A stretch of DNA of 64,000 bases, from contig NZ_JAAXPF010000001.1 in NCBI RefSeq assembly GCF_012396315.1, forward strand, positions 310,001 through 374,000, read 5' to 3'. The position numbers and the translations under genes are program-made. Origin of the DNA: Corynebacterium mucifaciens. GTDB taxonomy: Bacteria; Actinomycetota; Actinomycetes; Mycobacteriales; Mycobacteriaceae. Of this stretch, positions 54,405 through 64,000 are shown piece after piece (within the stretch, counting starts at the first letter, position 1; every line of letters begins with the position of its first letter). Under the pieces are notes generated by a model. It did not search any database, was not told the DNA's origin, and saw only the letters and a list, made by a program, of their open reading frames with translations.

Positions 54405-55391
54405 ATGGAATCAGAGCAGTTCGCACGAAACGCACATGCGGAAGAACGTTCAGCGTTCGTCGCCACGCTCGGCTTCCCGCTCCTCGTCATCGCGGGCGGC
54501 GCGATCGGATTCGCCGCGCCGGGAGTGGTGGAGCCTATTTCGGGCTGGACCACGTGGCTGCTCGGCCTCGTCATGTTTGGCATGGGGCTCACCCTGACAG
54601 GCAAGGACTTTGTTTTTATCGCCTCTACGCCACTGCCCGTCGTTATCGGCGTGATCGCGCAGTTTGTCATCATGCCGCTCGCCGCGGTCGCGCTGGCCTG
54701 GGTGCTACGTTTGCCTCCTGAGGTCGCTGCCGGCGTGATTCTCGTCGGCTGCGCGCCCGGCGGGACATCCTCGAATGTCGTCTCCTATCTCGCCCGCGGC
54801 GATGTGGCCCTGTCGGTGACGATGACATCGGTTTCCACGCTGCTCGCCCCGATTTTCACCCCGCTGCTCACACTTTGGCTGGCCGGTGAGCACATGGACG
54901 TCAGCGCAGGCCCAATGACGTGGTCGATCGTGAAAATGGTCATTCTGCCCGTCGGCCTCGGCCTCCTCGTCCGTCTCGTCGCACCGCGTCTTGTGGCGGC
55001 CGTTGTGCCGGTGCTGCCGTGGATCTCGGTCATCGCGATCGCAATCATCGTTGCCATTGTCGTGGCCGGTAGCCGCGACAAACTCGCCCAGGCCGGCCCC
55101 GTCGTCTTACTCGTGGTCGTGCTCCACAACGCCATTGGTTACACATTGGGCTACGCCACTGGCAAGGCTACGGGCCAGACGGAACAGTCCTCGCGCACAA
55201 TGGCCGTAGAGGTGGGCATGCAAAACTCCGGTCTGGCCGCCACGCTCGCCGCCAGCTACCTGAGCCCACTGGCCGCCCTTCCAGGCGCGGTGTTCTCCGT
55301 CTGGCACAACATCTCCGGTGCTGTCTTGGCGCTCATTTTCCGGGCACGCGATCGTCGATCGCAGGAGGCGCCAGAGCAGCTGGAACGGTAG
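54405..55391 (+). CDS. Bile-acid/sodium symporter (BASS) family transporter
   Basis: A 328-residue membrane protein with nine to ten hydrophobic segments. The family pattern is visible in GLVMFGMGLTLTGKDF, the crossover motif GCAPGGTSSNVVSYLARGDVA and VEVGMQNSGLAATLA. Bacterial members carry organic acids such as pantoate or pyruvate, not only bile acids. TACAGT (54392-54397) is 7 nt before ATG 54405. It is divergent from nadA with about 150 nt between, so a link to NAD precursors is possible but not shown. Confidence 0.85.
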   Translation: MESEQFARNAHAEERSAFVATLGFPLLVIAGGAIGFAAPGVVEPISGWTTWLLGLVMFGMGLTLTGKDFVFIASTPLPVVIGVIAQFVIMPLAAVALAWVLRLPPEVAAGVILVGCAPGGTSSNVVSYLARGDVALSVTMTSVSTLLAPIFTPLLTLWLAGEHMDVSAGPMTWSIVKMVILPVGLGLLVRLVAPRLVAAVVPVLPWISVIAIAIIVAIVVAGSRDKLAQAGPVVLLVVVLHNAIGYTLGYATGKATGQTEQSSRTMAVEVGMQNSGLAATLAASYLSPLAALPGAVFSVWHNISGAVLALIFRARDRRSQEAPEQLER

Positions 55392-55440
55392 CTAGAGCTA
55401 TGCGCCAAGCGCGGGACTGATGGCACTACACTTAGCAACC

Positions 55441-56943
55441 ATGACTGCCTACGACCTGATGGATTACGACGAGGTACTGGAAAAGTACGACCCCGTGATG
55501 GGCCTCGAGGTGCACGTCGAGCTGGCCACCGAGACAAAGATGTTTTCCACCTCCTCCGCCCACTTCGGCGCGGAGCCGAACACGAACATCGACCCGGTCT
55601 CGCTGGGGCTCCCGGGCGCGCTGCCCGTGGTTAACGCCAAAGGTGTGGAGTGGGCCATCAAAATTGGCTTGGCGCTCAACTGCAAGATCGCTGAATCCTC
55701 GCGCTTTGCCCGCAAGAATTACTTCTATCCGGACCAGCCGAAGAACTACCAGATCTCCCAGTACGACGAGCCGATCGCCTACGACGGCTACCTCGATGTC
55801 GTGCTCGAGGACGGCACCGAGTGGCGCGTGGAGATCGAGCGCGCGCACATGGAGGAGGACACCGGCAAGCTGACCCACCTGGGCTCCGCTTCCGGCCGCA
55901 TCACCGGAGCGACCGCGTCGCTGGTTGACTGCAACCGCGCCGGCATCCCGTTGATCGAGATCGTGACCAAGCCGATCACCGGCGCCGGCGAGCGCGCACC
56001 CGAGGTGGCCAAGGCCTACGTGGGCGCACTGCGCGAGCTGGTCAAGGCCCTCGGCGTCTCCGACGCGCGCATGGACCAGGGCAGCATGCGCTGCGACGCG
56101 AACGTGTCCCTGCGCCCGATCGGCCAGGAGGCATTCGGCACCCGTACCGAGACGAAGAACATCAACTCGCTGAAGTCCGTTGAGCAGGCCGTGCGCTTCG
56201 AGATGCAGCGCCAGGCCGCAGCGCTGGAAAACGGCGAGGAGATCGTGCAGGAGACCCGCCACTACCAGGAGAAGGACGGCACCACCTCGAAGGGCCGCCC
56301 GAAGGAAGAGGCCTCCGATTACCGCTACTTCAACGACCCGGACCTGCCGCCGGTCATTGCCGCGCCGGAGTGGGTCGAGGAGATCCGGCAAACGCTGCCG
56401 GAGCTGCCGTGGGTGCGCCGCGCCCGCATTCAAAAGGAGTGGCAGCTGCCGGAAAAGGAGTTCCGCGACCTGGTCAACGCCGGCGCGCTGGACCTCATCG
56501 TGGACACCGTCGAGGCCGGCGCCACGCCCGACGAGGCCCGCGCGTGGTGGGTCTCTTACATCAACGGCAAGGCCAACGAAGCTGGCACTGACCTGGACGC
56601 GCTTGGGGTGACTCCCGCAGACGTTGCTCGCGTGGTGGAGCTGGTCAAGGACGGCAAGCTGACCACCAAGCTGGGCCGCCAGGCTATCGACGGCGTGATC
56701 GCCGGCGAGGGCACCGTCGACGAGGTCGTTGCAGCCCGCGGCCTCGAGGTCGTGCGCGACGACGGCGCGATTGAGAAGGCCGTCGACGAAGCGCTGGCCG
56801 CGAACCCGGACATCGTGGAAAAGTACCGCGCCGGCAACACAAAGGTCACCGGGGCGATCGTTGGTGCCGTGATGAAGGCAACGCAGGGGAAGGCGGATCC
56901 GGGCCAGGTCAACCAGCTCATCGCGAAGAAGCTCGCAGAGTAG
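55441..56943 (+). CDS. gatB: Glu-tRNA(Gln)/Asp-tRNA(Asn) amidotransferase subunit B
   Basis: Kinase-amidase subunit that phosphorylates the misacylated amino acid and accepts ammonia from GatA. The 500-residue product has the GatB/E signatures [20 protein letters not shown], given by its conserved core GLEVHVEL, and [14 protein letters not shown]. The helical tail ends with [17 protein letters not shown] (55427-55432) is 8 nt before ATG 55441. It is separated from gatCA by about 8 kb, as in other corynebacteria. Confidence 0.95.
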   Translation: MTAYDLMDYDEVLEKYDPVMGLEVHVELATETKMFSTSSAHFGAEPNTNIDPVSLGLPGALPVVNAKGVEWAIKIGLALNCKIAESSRFARKNYFYPDQPKNYQISQYDEPIAYDGYLDVVLEDGTEWRVEIERAHMEEDTGKLTHLGSASGRITGATASLVDCNRAGIPLIEIVTKPITGAGERAPEVAKAYVGALRELVKALGVSDARMDQGSMRCDANVSLRPIGQEAFGTRTETKNINSLKSVEQAVRFEMQRQAAALENGEEIVQETRHYQEKDGTTSKGRPKEEASDYRYFNDPDLPPVIAAPEWVEEIRQTLPELPWVRRARIQKEWQLPEKEFRDLVNAGALDLIVDTVEAGATPDEARAWWVSYINGKANEAGTDLDALGVTPADVARVVELVKDGKLTTKLGRQAIDGVIAGEGTVDEVVAARGLEVVRDDGAIEKAVDEALAANPDIVEKYRAGNTKVTGAIVGAVMKATQGKADPGQVNQLIAKKLAE

Positions 56944-57040
56944 GTGCTGCTCCGCGCCGATGGCGCCCGCCGGTGCCCGGTCGTGTGGCTGAAACGGCGA
57001 GTTACGTGCCCAGCGTGCAAGGCAGAACCCCCAATGCGCG

Positions 57041-57074
57041 AAAACGCCCCGGCCAAATTTGGGTTGGCTGGGGC
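57041..57074 (-). terminator. Terminator of the YkvI-like gene
   Basis: GCCCCAGCCAA pairs with TTGGCCGGGGC on the minus strand (plus 57064-57074 with 57046-57056, one wobble pair). GTTTTC follows (plus 57041-57044 AAAA). The poly-T lies on the minus-strand side, so it ends the leftward transcript of the transporter, 26 nt after its stop. Confidence 0.75.
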
Positions 57075-57099
57075 GGAGCAGACGTCGTAAAGCGAATGC

Positions 57100-58503
57100 T
57101 TATTTGTTTTCGGGCTTGACAGCGGGGAACTCGCCGGTCTTGTACATCTCCTCGTAGGACTCCCAGTGGATCGAGTCGCCCGGGGTTTCAGGAGCGCCAT
57201 CGTAGGCTTTGGACTCAGGGTTGAGGGCGGGCACGTCCTTGAGGTCGAAATCGCTGGAGGGGTTCGCGTGCAGGTCGGCGGCGACCTCTTCCTGCACGGA
57301 CTGCCACAGTTCCTGGTCGCCGACGTGCGAGTCGGAGGCGAGCTCGTCCACCTCGGCGCGTTCGGCGCGGGTCAGGTCGTCAGACTCCGGGTTCAGCTGC
57401 GTCTCAGCCAGCTCGGCGAGGCGCTCGCGGCGGCCCGTCTCGTCCTGGATGTTCTCACGGCCGCGGAACCACGCGACACCCATGACAATGGCAAGAACCA
57501 AACCGAGGTAGCCCAGCACCGGGTAGACCCAGCCGACCAGGTCCGCGAAGCCGATGAACGACAGCGCGAACCCGATGAGCACAACAACGGCGTAGTAGAG
57601 GCGGAACTTCCCGGGATTGTCATGGCTCAGGCGGCGGCTCAGGGCGTAAAAGAGCCCGACGGCGGTGTTGTAAATCATCAGGTAGATGACGATCGACACG
57701 AACACGCCAACGGTCGGGTGCATGTTGTCGAACACCTTGAGCAGCGGCAGGTCGGAGCCCATGACGTGCTCCATGTTCATGAACAGCACGAACGTGAGGA
57801 TGAGCAGCAGAACCGCAAACATGATGCCGCCGAGGAGGCCGCCCTTACCGGCCTGTGCCGGGTTCATGTGGGAGCCCGCGAAGACGAGCATCATGGAGGT
57901 GTCCATGATCATCACCAGCGTGGCGTAGTTCAGCGCGGTGATCAGCCAGTTGTCGAAGGTGCCGGAGGCGTGCGGGTTGGTCTGTGCGATCTCGTTGATC
58001 TGGCCGACGTTATCCGGCATGTCGGTGAGCGTGATCACGAACGCGGCGAGCAGGCAGATGATCAGCAGCGGCGTGATAAAGGAGATCACGCTGGTCAGCT
58101 TGTCCACGTCCAGCAGACCGGACAGGAGCAGCAGCACCACCATGATGGCGGACCCGACCCAGGTAGGCAGGCCGAACTGCTGCTCGAGGTTCGCGCCGGC
58201 GCCGGCCACCATGACAAAGCCGATGCAGAACAGCGTGAACATGGTGGTAATGTCCATGTACTTTGCAATCCACGGGCGCGAGACGCTCTTGAACACCGCG
58301 CTGTGGTCATCCGCCAAGTAGTACGAGCCCAGCTGGTAGACCCAGCCACTGAACACGGCGATGGTGATACCGGCGATGGCGGCACCCACAATGCCCCAGT
58401 AGCCGAACGACAGGAAGTACTGGATCACCTCCTGGCCCGATGCGAAGCCCGCGCCGACGGTGAGGCCCACCAGCGCTAGGGCGACTTTGAATGTTTTACC
58501 CAT
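57100..58503 (-). CDS. YkvI-like membrane transporter with acidic cytoplasmic tail
   Basis: A 467-residue protein. The first about 345 residues hold ten or more membrane helices, and GLTVGAGFASGQEVIQYF near the N-terminus is a hallmark of the YkvI family, distant relatives of LeuT-fold amino acid carriers. The last about 120 residues are strongly acidic and probably disordered (Glu/Asp-rich, ending PAVKPENK). The substrate is unknown. ATG 58503 follows GAGG; a TTG four codons upstream would swallow that ribosome site. A terminator follows. Confidence 0.75.
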   Translation of the reverse strand: MGKTFKVALALVGLTVGAGFASGQEVIQYFLSFGYWGIVGAAIAGITIAVFSGWVYQLGSYYLADDHSAVFKSVSRPWIAKYMDITTMFTLFCIGFVMVAGAGANLEQQFGLPTWVGSAIMVVLLLLSGLLDVDKLTSVISFITPLLIICLLAAFVITLTDMPDNVGQINEIAQTNPHASGTFDNWLITALNYATLVMIMDTSMMLVFAGSHMNPAQAGKGGLLGGIMFAVLLLILTFVLFMNMEHVMGSDLPLLKVFDNMHPTVGVFVSIVIYLMIYNTAVGLFYALSRRLSHDNPGKFRLYYAVVVLIGFALSFIGFADLVGWVYPVLGYLGLVLAIVMGVAWFRGRENIQDETGRRERLAELAETQLNPESDDLTRAERAEVDELASDSHVGDQELWQSVQEEVAADLHANPSSDFDLKDVPALNPESKAYDGAPETPGDSIHWESYEEMYKTGEFPAVKPENK

Positions 58504-58684
58504 AATGATCCTCAATAGATGTAACAGCGAAAAGAGCGGTCACGACGGTAACAGCAATATGGGGCCAGTGCTAACTGACGTCCACAGGTTTCCGCCGCCA
58601 ACACCGCAGCGCACGGCGGTGCAATTCGCTCACGATCGGCGCGTTACCAAGGAATAGGCAGGTGTTTCGCATAGATTGTTGGGC

Positions 58685-59527
58685 ATGGCTACCAACCCCC
58701 GCGATCTCACGCCCAACGAACAACACGACCTGAGCAACCTGGATGCCCCGGACGTGCCGGACTACTCCGGTGACACCAAGGGCGCCACCGGCGGCCTATA
58801 CGCCCGTGCCGGTAAGGCCGCCCCGACCGAGATCTTCCCGCGCAGCGAGCAGAACACCGGCCCGTTGATTCCGGACGCCCCGGCAGATACTGCGACGTTT
58901 CAGGCGCCGACGGAAACAGTGGCGGTGGACCGTGAGCCGGCCTACGCGGTGGATGCCACCGAGCCCGTTTACACGGAGCCCGTGGAAACTGTCGTAGCAA
59001 CGGAAGACGCTCGCCGCGGCACCACGGATTTCGGTTTGTTCTTGCTGCGCCTCGCGTTGGGCGCGTTTCTGATCATCGACTCGATTGGCACGTTCTTCCG
59101 CCTCGGCGGCAACGAGGGGATTTCCGGCCTGGAATCCGCGTACGCCAACTACCCCTACGGGGACGCGTTGGCCGTAATGGTGCCCACCCTTGAGCTCGCG
59201 GCAGGCGTGTTCATCGTGCTCGGCCTGCTCACACCAGTGGCAGCGCTCGTCGCGATTGTGGTGACCGGGTTCACGACCCTGCATGCCTTCGACACCCAGA
59301 CGGATGGCTTCAACGTCTTTGCGTGGTCACCGGAAACGTGGGTGCCGGTCATGCTGCTTGCTGCGTCCCTCGCCGTGCAGTTCACCGGCCCGGGCCGTTA
59401 CGGTGTCGACGCTTCCCGTGGCTGGGCGAAGCGACCGCTAGCCTCGAGCTGGATCTGCGCCCTGATCGGCCTGGTGGCGGCCGGGCTGATCTGGTGGTTC
59501 GGCACCGAGATCAACCCGTTCGCCTAA
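58685..59527 (+). CDS. DoxX-family membrane protein with long N-terminal tail
   Basis: A 280-residue protein. Residues 1-115 are polar, Pro/Thr/Glu-rich and likely disordered. A DoxX-type four-helix membrane domain follows (GLFLLRLALGAFLIIDSIGT, then GVFIVLGLLTPVAALVAIV). DoxX proteins take part in membrane redox systems, and a similar gene appears near ilvD in related genomes. TAGATT (58672-58677) is 7 nt before ATG 58685. The stop abuts the convergent ilvD stop. Confidence 0.78.
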   Translation: MATNPRDLTPNEQHDLSNLDAPDVPDYSGDTKGATGGLYARAGKAAPTEIFPRSEQNTGPLIPDAPADTATFQAPTETVAVDREPAYAVDATEPVYTEPVETVVATEDARRGTTDFGLFLLRLALGAFLIIDSIGTFFRLGGNEGISGLESAYANYPYGDALAVMVPTLELAAGVFIVLGLLTPVAALVAIVVTGFTTLHAFDTQTDGFNVFAWSPETWVPVMLLAASLAVQFTGPGRYGVDASRGWAKRPLASSWICALIGLVAAGLIWWFGTEINPFA

Positions 59528-61366
59528 TTAATCAACCTGGCGCACCGCGCCCTTGTCGGCGCTGGTGGCCATTTTTGCGTACGCGCGCAAGGCCTTCGAC
59601 ACCTCACGGACGCGGTTCGGCGTCCACGGTTTGTCGGAGGCTTCCATCGCTTCGCGGCGCTTACGCAGCTCCGCTTCGTCCACATCCAGCTTCAGCTCGC
59701 GGTTAGCAACCGAAATGGCGATGGTGTCGCCGTTCTCGATGAGCCCGATCAGGCCTCCAGCGGCAGCTTCGGGAGAGATGTGGCCGATGGACAGGCCCGA
59801 CGTGCCGCCGGAGAATCGGCCGTCGGTGATCAAAGCGCACTTCTTGCCCAGGCCGGCTCCCTTGAGGAACGAGGTGGGGTGGAGCATCTCCTGCATGCCC
59901 GGACCACCTGCGGGTCCCTCGTAGCGGATCACCACGACCTCGCCTTCGAGCACCTCGCGGTTGAGGATCATGGATACCGCCTGCTCCTGGGAATCCACCA
60001 CGCGGGCAGGCCCGGAAAACTCCCACAGGCCTTCTTCCACGCCGGCGGTCTTCAAGATCGCGCCGTCCGGGGCGAGGTTGCCACGAAGCACCACGAGGCC
60101 GCCGTCGGAAGTGAAGGGGTGCTCGACGTCGTGGATCACGCCGTTGTGGGCGTCTGTGTCCAAGTCGGACCACCGGGCGCTCTGGGAGAACGCCTTCGTG
60201 GTGCGCTGCCCGCCGGGTGCGGCGTGGTACAGCTCCACGGCCTCGTCGGTGGCGCTGCCGCCGCGGATGTCCCAGTCGGCGAGCCACTCGTTGAGCGACG
60301 GGTACGCGATGGAGTGCACATCTTCGTGCAGGAGGCCTGCCCGGTTGAGCTCGCCCAGGATCGCGGGGATGCCTCCCGCTCGGTGGACATCTTCCACGTG
60401 GGCGTCGCCGTTGGGCGCGGCCTTGGACAGGCACGGGATCTGGTGCGACAGCTCGTCGATATCCGAGAGGTCGAAATCGATCTCGCCCTCCTGGGCGGCC
60501 GCGAGGATGTGCAGGATGGTGTTGGTGGACCCGCCCATGGCCATGTCCAGCGACATCGCGTTGCGGAACGCGCGCTCGTTTGCCACATTGCGCGGCAGGA
60601 CGGATTCGTCGCCCTGGCCGTAGTAGCGCTCGCAGAGCTCCATGATGGTGCGGCCTGCCTTCTCAAACAGGCCGCGCCGCGCGGTGTGGGTGGCCAGGGT
60701 GGTGCCGTTGCCGGGCAGCGACAGGCCGAGCGCTTCCGTCAGGCAGTTCATGGAGTTCGCGGTGAACATGCCGGAGCACGACCCGCAGGTGGGGCAGGCG
60801 TTGTTGGCGATGCTGTCCAGCTCGGCATCCGTGACATCGTCGTTGGCGGACAGCGAGATTGCGTCGATGAGGTCGGACTTCGGCTTGGTCACCCCACCGA
60901 CCGAAAACGCCTTGCCGGCCTCCATCGGGCCGCCGGAGACGAACACGGCCGGGATGTTCAGGCGCATCGCGGCGTTGAGCATGCCCGGGGTGATCTTGTC
61001 GCAGTTGGAGATGCACACCATCGCGTCCACGGTATGGGCGTTGACCATGTACTCGACGCTGTCGGTGATGATCTCGCGCGAGGGGAGGGAATAGAGCATT
61101 CCGGAGTGGCCCATGGCGATGCCGTCGTCCACAGCGATGGTGTTGAACTCTTTGGGGACGCCGCCGGCGGCGCGCACGGCCTCGGCGACGATGTCGCCCA
61201 CTTCCTTCAGGTGGACGTGGCCGGGCACGAACTGCGTGTAGGAGTTCACGATGGCCACGATGGGCTTGCCAAACTCGTTTTCGCCGGTGCCGGTTGCGCG
61301 CCACAGGGCGCGGGCGCCTGCGGCCTGACGGCCGACGGTGGTGACGCGTGAGCGAAGCGGAATCAC
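59528..61366 (-). CDS. ilvD: Dihydroxy-acid dehydratase
   Basis: Third common step of valine, leucine and isoleucine synthesis: dehydrates 2,3-dihydroxy-3-methylbutanoate and its homologue. The 612-residue product holds the Fe-S cysteines in [12 protein letters not shown] and [18 protein letters not shown], given by the cluster residues, and [12 protein letters not shown] near the C-terminus. GTG 61366 has AAGGAG at plus 61374-61379, spaced 7 nt. The gene follows the PH-like protein gene by 4 nt, so the two form an operon. Confidence 0.95.
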   Translation of the reverse strand: MIPLRSRVTTVGRQAAGARALWRATGTGENEFGKPIVAIVNSYTQFVPGHVHLKEVGDIVAEAVRAAGGVPKEFNTIAVDDGIAMGHSGMLYSLPSREIITDSVEYMVNAHTVDAMVCISNCDKITPGMLNAAMRLNIPAVFVSGGPMEAGKAFSVGGVTKPKSDLIDAISLSANDDVTDAELDSIANNACPTCGSCSGMFTANSMNCLTEALGLSLPGNGTTLATHTARRGLFEKAGRTIMELCERYYGQGDESVLPRNVANERAFRNAMSLDMAMGGSTNTILHILAAAQEGEIDFDLSDIDELSHQIPCLSKAAPNGDAHVEDVHRAGGIPAILGELNRAGLLHEDVHSIAYPSLNEWLADWDIRGGSATDEAVELYHAAPGGQRTTKAFSQSARWSDLDTDAHNGVIHDVEHPFTSDGGLVVLRGNLAPDGAILKTAGVEEGLWEFSGPARVVDSQEQAVSMILNREVLEGEVVVIRYEGPAGGPGMQEMLHPTSFLKGAGLGKKCALITDGRFSGGTSGLSIGHISPEAAAGGLIGLIENGDTIAISVANRELKLDVDEAELRKRREAMEASDKPWTPNRVREVSKALRAYAKMATSADKGAVRQVD

Positions 61367-61370
61367 GGTG

Positions 61371-61919
61371 TTACTCCTTAGTATCGGGTGTGGTCTCAGA
61401 TGCAGCAGGGCGCGGGCCCGGCAGGTCTGGGTGGGCGGCGACATATTCGTCGTACTCTTCGCGGCTGAGCAGCACCTTGTTGCCGCCCTTATCGACGATC
61501 TCGTACTTGCCGTCCGCAGCCTCGTGGGCCGCGGTGATGACATCAGTAATACGGCCGTTCGACGCCTCGGCGAGATCCGGCAAAGAGTTAAAGGTCACGC
61601 CGGGCAGCGGGTGCTCCGTGCCGCTCGCCGTCACAGCGTTGACGGACATGCCTGTGAACGAAAGCCCGGAAAGATCCCGCCACGGTAACGTGACGTTTTT
61701 GCGGAAGAGGTACTTCGCGGTGATGCCGCGGTCGTCGACGGTGGTGGAGGAGGCTAGGACCCACGCCAGCCAGAGAGCAGGAAAAATGAGCAGCCACGCC
61801 AGGTACTTCGGTGCCCAGAGGATGCCCATGAGCGCGATACCGGTTGCAATCACGATGGCGAGGATGTGTTCTCTCGTCGGTCTGAAAACGTGCGGGTTGC
61901 GTTCCGGCGTGCCAGTCAT
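61371..61919 (-). CDS. PH-domain-like membrane protein, co-transcribed with ilvD
   Basis: A 182-residue protein with two hydrophobic segments (about residues 20-35 and 40-57). A bacterial PH-like domain follows ([20 protein letters not shown], then [15 protein letters not shown]), and the C-terminal tail is acidic. Similar genes sit between ilvD and ilvB in corynebacteria with no known role. TACCAT (plus 61928-61933) lies 8 nt before ATG 61919, so it is probably leaderless. ilvD begins 4 nt after its stop. Confidence 0.72.
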   Translation of the reverse strand: MTGTPERNPHVFRPTREHILAIVIATGIALMGILWAPKYLAWLLIFPALWLAWVLASSTTVDDRGITAKYLFRKNVTLPWRDLSGLSFTGMSVNAVTASGTEHPLPGVTFNSLPDLAEASNGRITDVITAAHEAADGKYEIVDKGGNKVLLSREEYDEYVAAHPDLPGPRPAASETTPDTKE

Positions 61920-62022
61920 AGTTGGCGATGGTAGTCACCTTTGGGGCGTCGATAGGAAATAGCCCAACATTCACGTGAATAAAAACCCGCGCGACACCAC
62001 CACGGGAAGTAATCTTTTCCAC

Positions 62023-62073
62023 GTGATCAACGAGCGACTTGTAATTATCGTATCCCGACGGCGCTTGCCGTAG
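62023..62073 (+). CDS. ilvB leader peptide
   Basis: Sixteen codons from GTG: V-I-N-E-R-L-V-I-I-V-S-R-R-R-L-P then TAG. Seven of sixteen residues are Leu, Val or Ile, with a run Leu-Val-Ile-Ile-Val at positions 6-10, the pattern of a branched-chain attenuation peptide. TAATCT (62010-62015) lies exactly 7 nt before the GTG, so the leader itself may be leaderless. Confidence 0.8.
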   Translation: MINERLVIIVSRRRLP

Positions 62074-62142
62074 CGGGTGCGTTTTACTACGCCGCTCACA
62101 GAACAAGCGCCCTCGAGAGCTCGACGCTCGTCGGGGGCTTTT
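62054..62142 (+). terminator. ilvB attenuator with alternative RNA structures
   Basis: Three exclusive pairings are visible. The protector hairpin uses CCCG-ACGGC (62054-62062) with GCCGT and CGGG (62067-62077). The antiterminator pairs CGACGGCGCTTG (62056-62067) with CAAGCGCCCTCG (62104-62115), 11 of 12. The terminator is GCCCTCGA-GAGC with GCTC-TCGGGGGC (62109-62138), followed by TTTTCTT. Ribosomes stalled at the Leu-Val-Ile-Ile-Val codons would block the protector and favour readthrough into ilvB. Confidence 0.85.
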
Positions 62143-62196
62143 CTTGTTCGAGATCGCGATGTAGACGATTTTGGACCGAGCAAGGAGCCTTCAACC

Positions 62197-64000
62197 GTGG
62201 CAGCTTCAGAGAAACGAAAGCCCGAACGCATCACAGGCGCGGACGCCGTCGTTCGCAGTCTTGAGGAACTTGGCACGGAGATGGTGTTTGGTCTACCCGG
62301 CGGCGCGGTGCTTCCGCTTTACGACGCGCTGTTCCGCGCCCAGAAGCTGCGGCACGTGCTGGTGCGCCACGAGCAGGGGGCGGGCCACGCGGCTGAGGGG
62401 TACGCAGTCGCGTCCGGCAAGGTGGGCGTCTGCATCGCCACCTCCGGACCCGGGGCGACGAACCTGGTGACGCCAATTGCGGACGCGTACCTGGACTCCG
62501 TGCCGATGGTCGCCATCACCGGACAGGTTGGCTCGCCGCTGCTGGGCACCGACGCGTTCCAGGAGGCGGATATCCGCGGAATCACCATGCCAATCACCAA
62601 GCACAACTTCATGGTGACCAAGGCAGAAGACATTCCCCGGGCGATCGCCGCCGCCTTTCACATCGCATCCACCGGGCGGCCGGGCCCGGTGCTGGTGGAC
62701 ATCCCAAAGGACGTCCAAAACGCTGAGGTCGATTTCACCTGGCCGCCGGCGGTCGACCTGCCGGGATACAAGCCGAACACGAAACCGCACAACCGCCAGA
62801 TCGCGCAGGCGGCGAAGATGATCGCCAAGGCCGACCGGCCGGTGCTCTACATCGGCGGCGGCGTGGTGAAAGCGAACGCCCACAAGCAGCTCGCCGAGTT
62901 CGTGGAGGCCACGGGCATCCCGGTGGCGACCACGCTGATGGCGCTCGGTGCGTTGCCGCAGTCCCACCCGCTGTACTTGGGCATGCCGGGCATGCACGGC
63001 ACGGTGCCCGCCGTCGGCGCCTTCCAAGAATCGGATCTGCTGATCGCCATCGGCGCGCGTTTCGACGATCGCGTCACGGGTGACACTGACACGTTCGCCC
63101 CCCACGCAAAGGTGATCCACGCCGACATCGACCCGGCAGAGGTGGGAAAGATCCGTGCCGTGGACGTGCCGATTGTCGGCGACGCCAAGCGCGTTTTGTC
63201 CGAGCTGACGGACTATTTCGTGGAGAGCGGCAAGGTCAAGGCCCCCAGCATCGATCCGTGGATCGCGCGCCTGCAGGATCTGAAGGAGCGGTTCCCCCGC
63301 GGCTACGAGTCAAATGCGGACGGCTCGCTCGCTCCGCAGTTCGTTCTCGAGACGCTGTCGAAGGTTGCCGGGCACGACGCGATCTACGTTTCCGGCGTGG
63401 GGCAGCACCAAATGTGGTCCGCGCAGTTCATCGACTACGAAAAGCCCCGGCACTGGATCAACTCCGGCGGCGCGGGCACGATGGGTTTCTCCATCCCCGC
63501 TGCGATGGGCGCGAAGGCGGCCAACCCGGACGCGGAGGTGTGGGCCATCGACGGCGACGGCTGCTTCCAGATGACCAACCAGGAGATCACCACCGCCGCG
63601 CTGGAGGGGTTCCCCATCAAGGTGGCCCTGATCAATAACGGCAACCTGGGCATGGTGCGCCAGTGGCAAACCCTGTTCTACGAGGGCAACTATTCGCACA
63701 CGAAGCTCGGCGGCGAAGTCTACGTCCCGGATTTTGTGAAGCTGTCCGAGGCGCTTGGCGCCGTGTCCTTCCGCGTCACATCCGAGGACGAGGTGGAGGA
63801 CGCGATCCAACGCGCCCGCGAGATCAACGATCGCCCCGTTGTGGTGGAATTCGTCGTGGGAGAGGACTCCCAAGTCTGGCCGATGATCGCGGCAGGCACC
63901 TCCAACTCCGAGATCGAGTACGCGCGCGGCCTGCGCCCGTTCTTCGGCGAGGAGGAGTCCGCGGCGGAGACGCCTGAGGCCATCAACGACACCATCGAAG
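62197..64000 (+). CDS. ilvB: Acetolactate synthase large subunit (truncated by window edge)
   Basis: First common step of branched-chain amino acid synthesis: joins two pyruvates, or pyruvate with 2-oxobutanoate, using thiamine diphosphate. The window holds 601 codons, about 25 short of the corynebacterial length. The ThDP glutamate is in [15 protein letters not shown] (about residues 53-67), the FAD domain follows, and the ThDP motif reads [23 protein letters not shown] 62197 has AAGGAG at 62182-62187. ilvN and ilvC would follow outside. Expression is probably set by the attenuator upstream. Confidence 0.95.
   Translation, partial: MAASEKRKPERITGADAVVRSLEELGTEMVFGLPGGAVLPLYDALFRAQKLRHVLVRHEQGAGHAAEGYAVASGKVGVCIATSGPGATNLVTPIADAYLDSVPMVAITGQVGSPLLGTDAFQEADIRGITMPITKHNFMVTKAEDIPRAIAAAFHIASTGRPGPVLVDIPKDVQNAEVDFTWPPAVDLPGYKPNTKPHNRQIAQAAKMIAKADRPVLYIGGGVVKANAHKQLAEFVEATGIPVATTLMALGALPQSHPLYLGMPGMHGTVPAVGAFQESDLLIAIGARFDDRVTGDTDTFAPHAKVIHADIDPAEVGKIRAVDVPIVGDAKRVLSELTDYFVESGKVKAPSIDPWIARLQDLKERFPRGYESNADGSLAPQFVLETLSKVAGHDAIYVSGVGQHQMWSAQFIDYEKPRHWINSGGAGTMGFSIPAAMGAKAANPDAEVWAIDGDGCFQMTNQEITTAALEGFPIKVALINNGNLGMVRQWQTLFYEGNYSHTKLGGEVYVPDFVKLSEALGAVSFRVTSEDEVEDAIQRAREINDRPVVVEFVVGEDSQVWPMIAAGTSNSEIEYARGLRPFFGEEESAAETPEAINDTIE

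Noticed and set aside
57166..58479. A 437-residue His/Asp-rich open frame antisense to the YkvI-like gene
   Set aside because: The composition is that of a shadow frame; the opposite strand has membrane helices and a family signature.
59780..61351. A 523-residue open frame antisense to ilvD
   Set aside because: ilvD is complete with its Fe-S cysteines; the antisense product has no recognisable domain.

Overview
The window is high-GC actinobacterial chromosome, most likely from the genus Corynebacterium. The evidence is the gene order argS-lysA-hom-thrB, then rho-prfA-prmC-(YrdC)-wecA-atpIBEFHAGDC, then a DUF2550 gene and nucS. The GlgE/GlgB pair, gatCA-pfkA, mnmA-(MetE-like)-ligA and ilvD ahead of ilvB also fit. 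The species cannot be named from sequence alone. Nearly all of the DNA is coding. I saw no rRNA, tRNA, CRISPR array, insertion sequence or phage gene.

Layout. 1-5.8 kb: the 5' end of a lactate permease gene, then argS-lysA and hom-thrB (lysine, threonine and methionine precursor supply), closed by a strong hairpin. 5.9-8.8 kb: two minus-strand genes, a glycerol dehydrogenase-like enzyme and an acyl-CoA ligase. 9-15.2 kb: termination factor Rho, release factor 1 and its methylase PrmC, a threonylcarbamoyl-AMP synthase, and WecA, which starts arabinogalactan linker synthesis. 15.2-22.8 kb: the complete F1Fo ATP synthase operon with a long structured leader and a terminator. 22.9-25.5 kb: DUF2550, the mismatch endonuclease NucS with a coupled small Cys/His protein, a thiamine-binding-type protein and a CnoX-like thioredoxin. 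25.5-29.7 kb: glgB and glgE on the minus strand (alpha-glucan from maltose-1-phosphate). 29.8-33.8 kb: ABC ATPase, Nudix hydrolase, methyltransferase-like protein and cysteine desulfurase. 33.9-38.3 kb: a GH25 lysozyme and a copper operon (copB-csoR-spermidine-synthase-like). 38.4-43.1 kb: mnmA, a cysteine-free MetE-like protein, an exonuclease and ligA. 43.1-45.5 kb: a three-gene regulator/serine-hydrolase/membrane-protein operon and an ACT protein. 45.6-49.7 kb: gatCA, an MFS exporter and pfkA. 49.7-55.4 kb: PrsW with an anchored exported protein, a Mug-type glycosylase, an acetyltransferase, nadA-nadC and a BASS transporter. 55.4-64 kb: gatB, a YkvI-like transporter, a DoxX protein, a PH-like protein with ilvD, and ilvB (truncated by the window end) behind an attenuator.

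The most interesting signals are regulatory. (1) The ilvB leader holds a 16-residue peptide with a Leu-Val-Ile-Ile-Val run and three mutually exclusive RNA structures. (2) A terminator-like hairpin after gatA lies inside the 5' coding region of the next gene, an MFS exporter. (3) At least eighteen genes carry a TANNNT -10 hexamer exactly 7 or 8 nt before the start codon, which points to extensive leaderless transcription and fixes many start sites. (4) A CsoR-type operator sits between the -35 and -10 of the copper operon. (5) A small Cys/His protein is translationally coupled to nucS. Positions were read by eye, no database search was run, and functions rest on family recognition.
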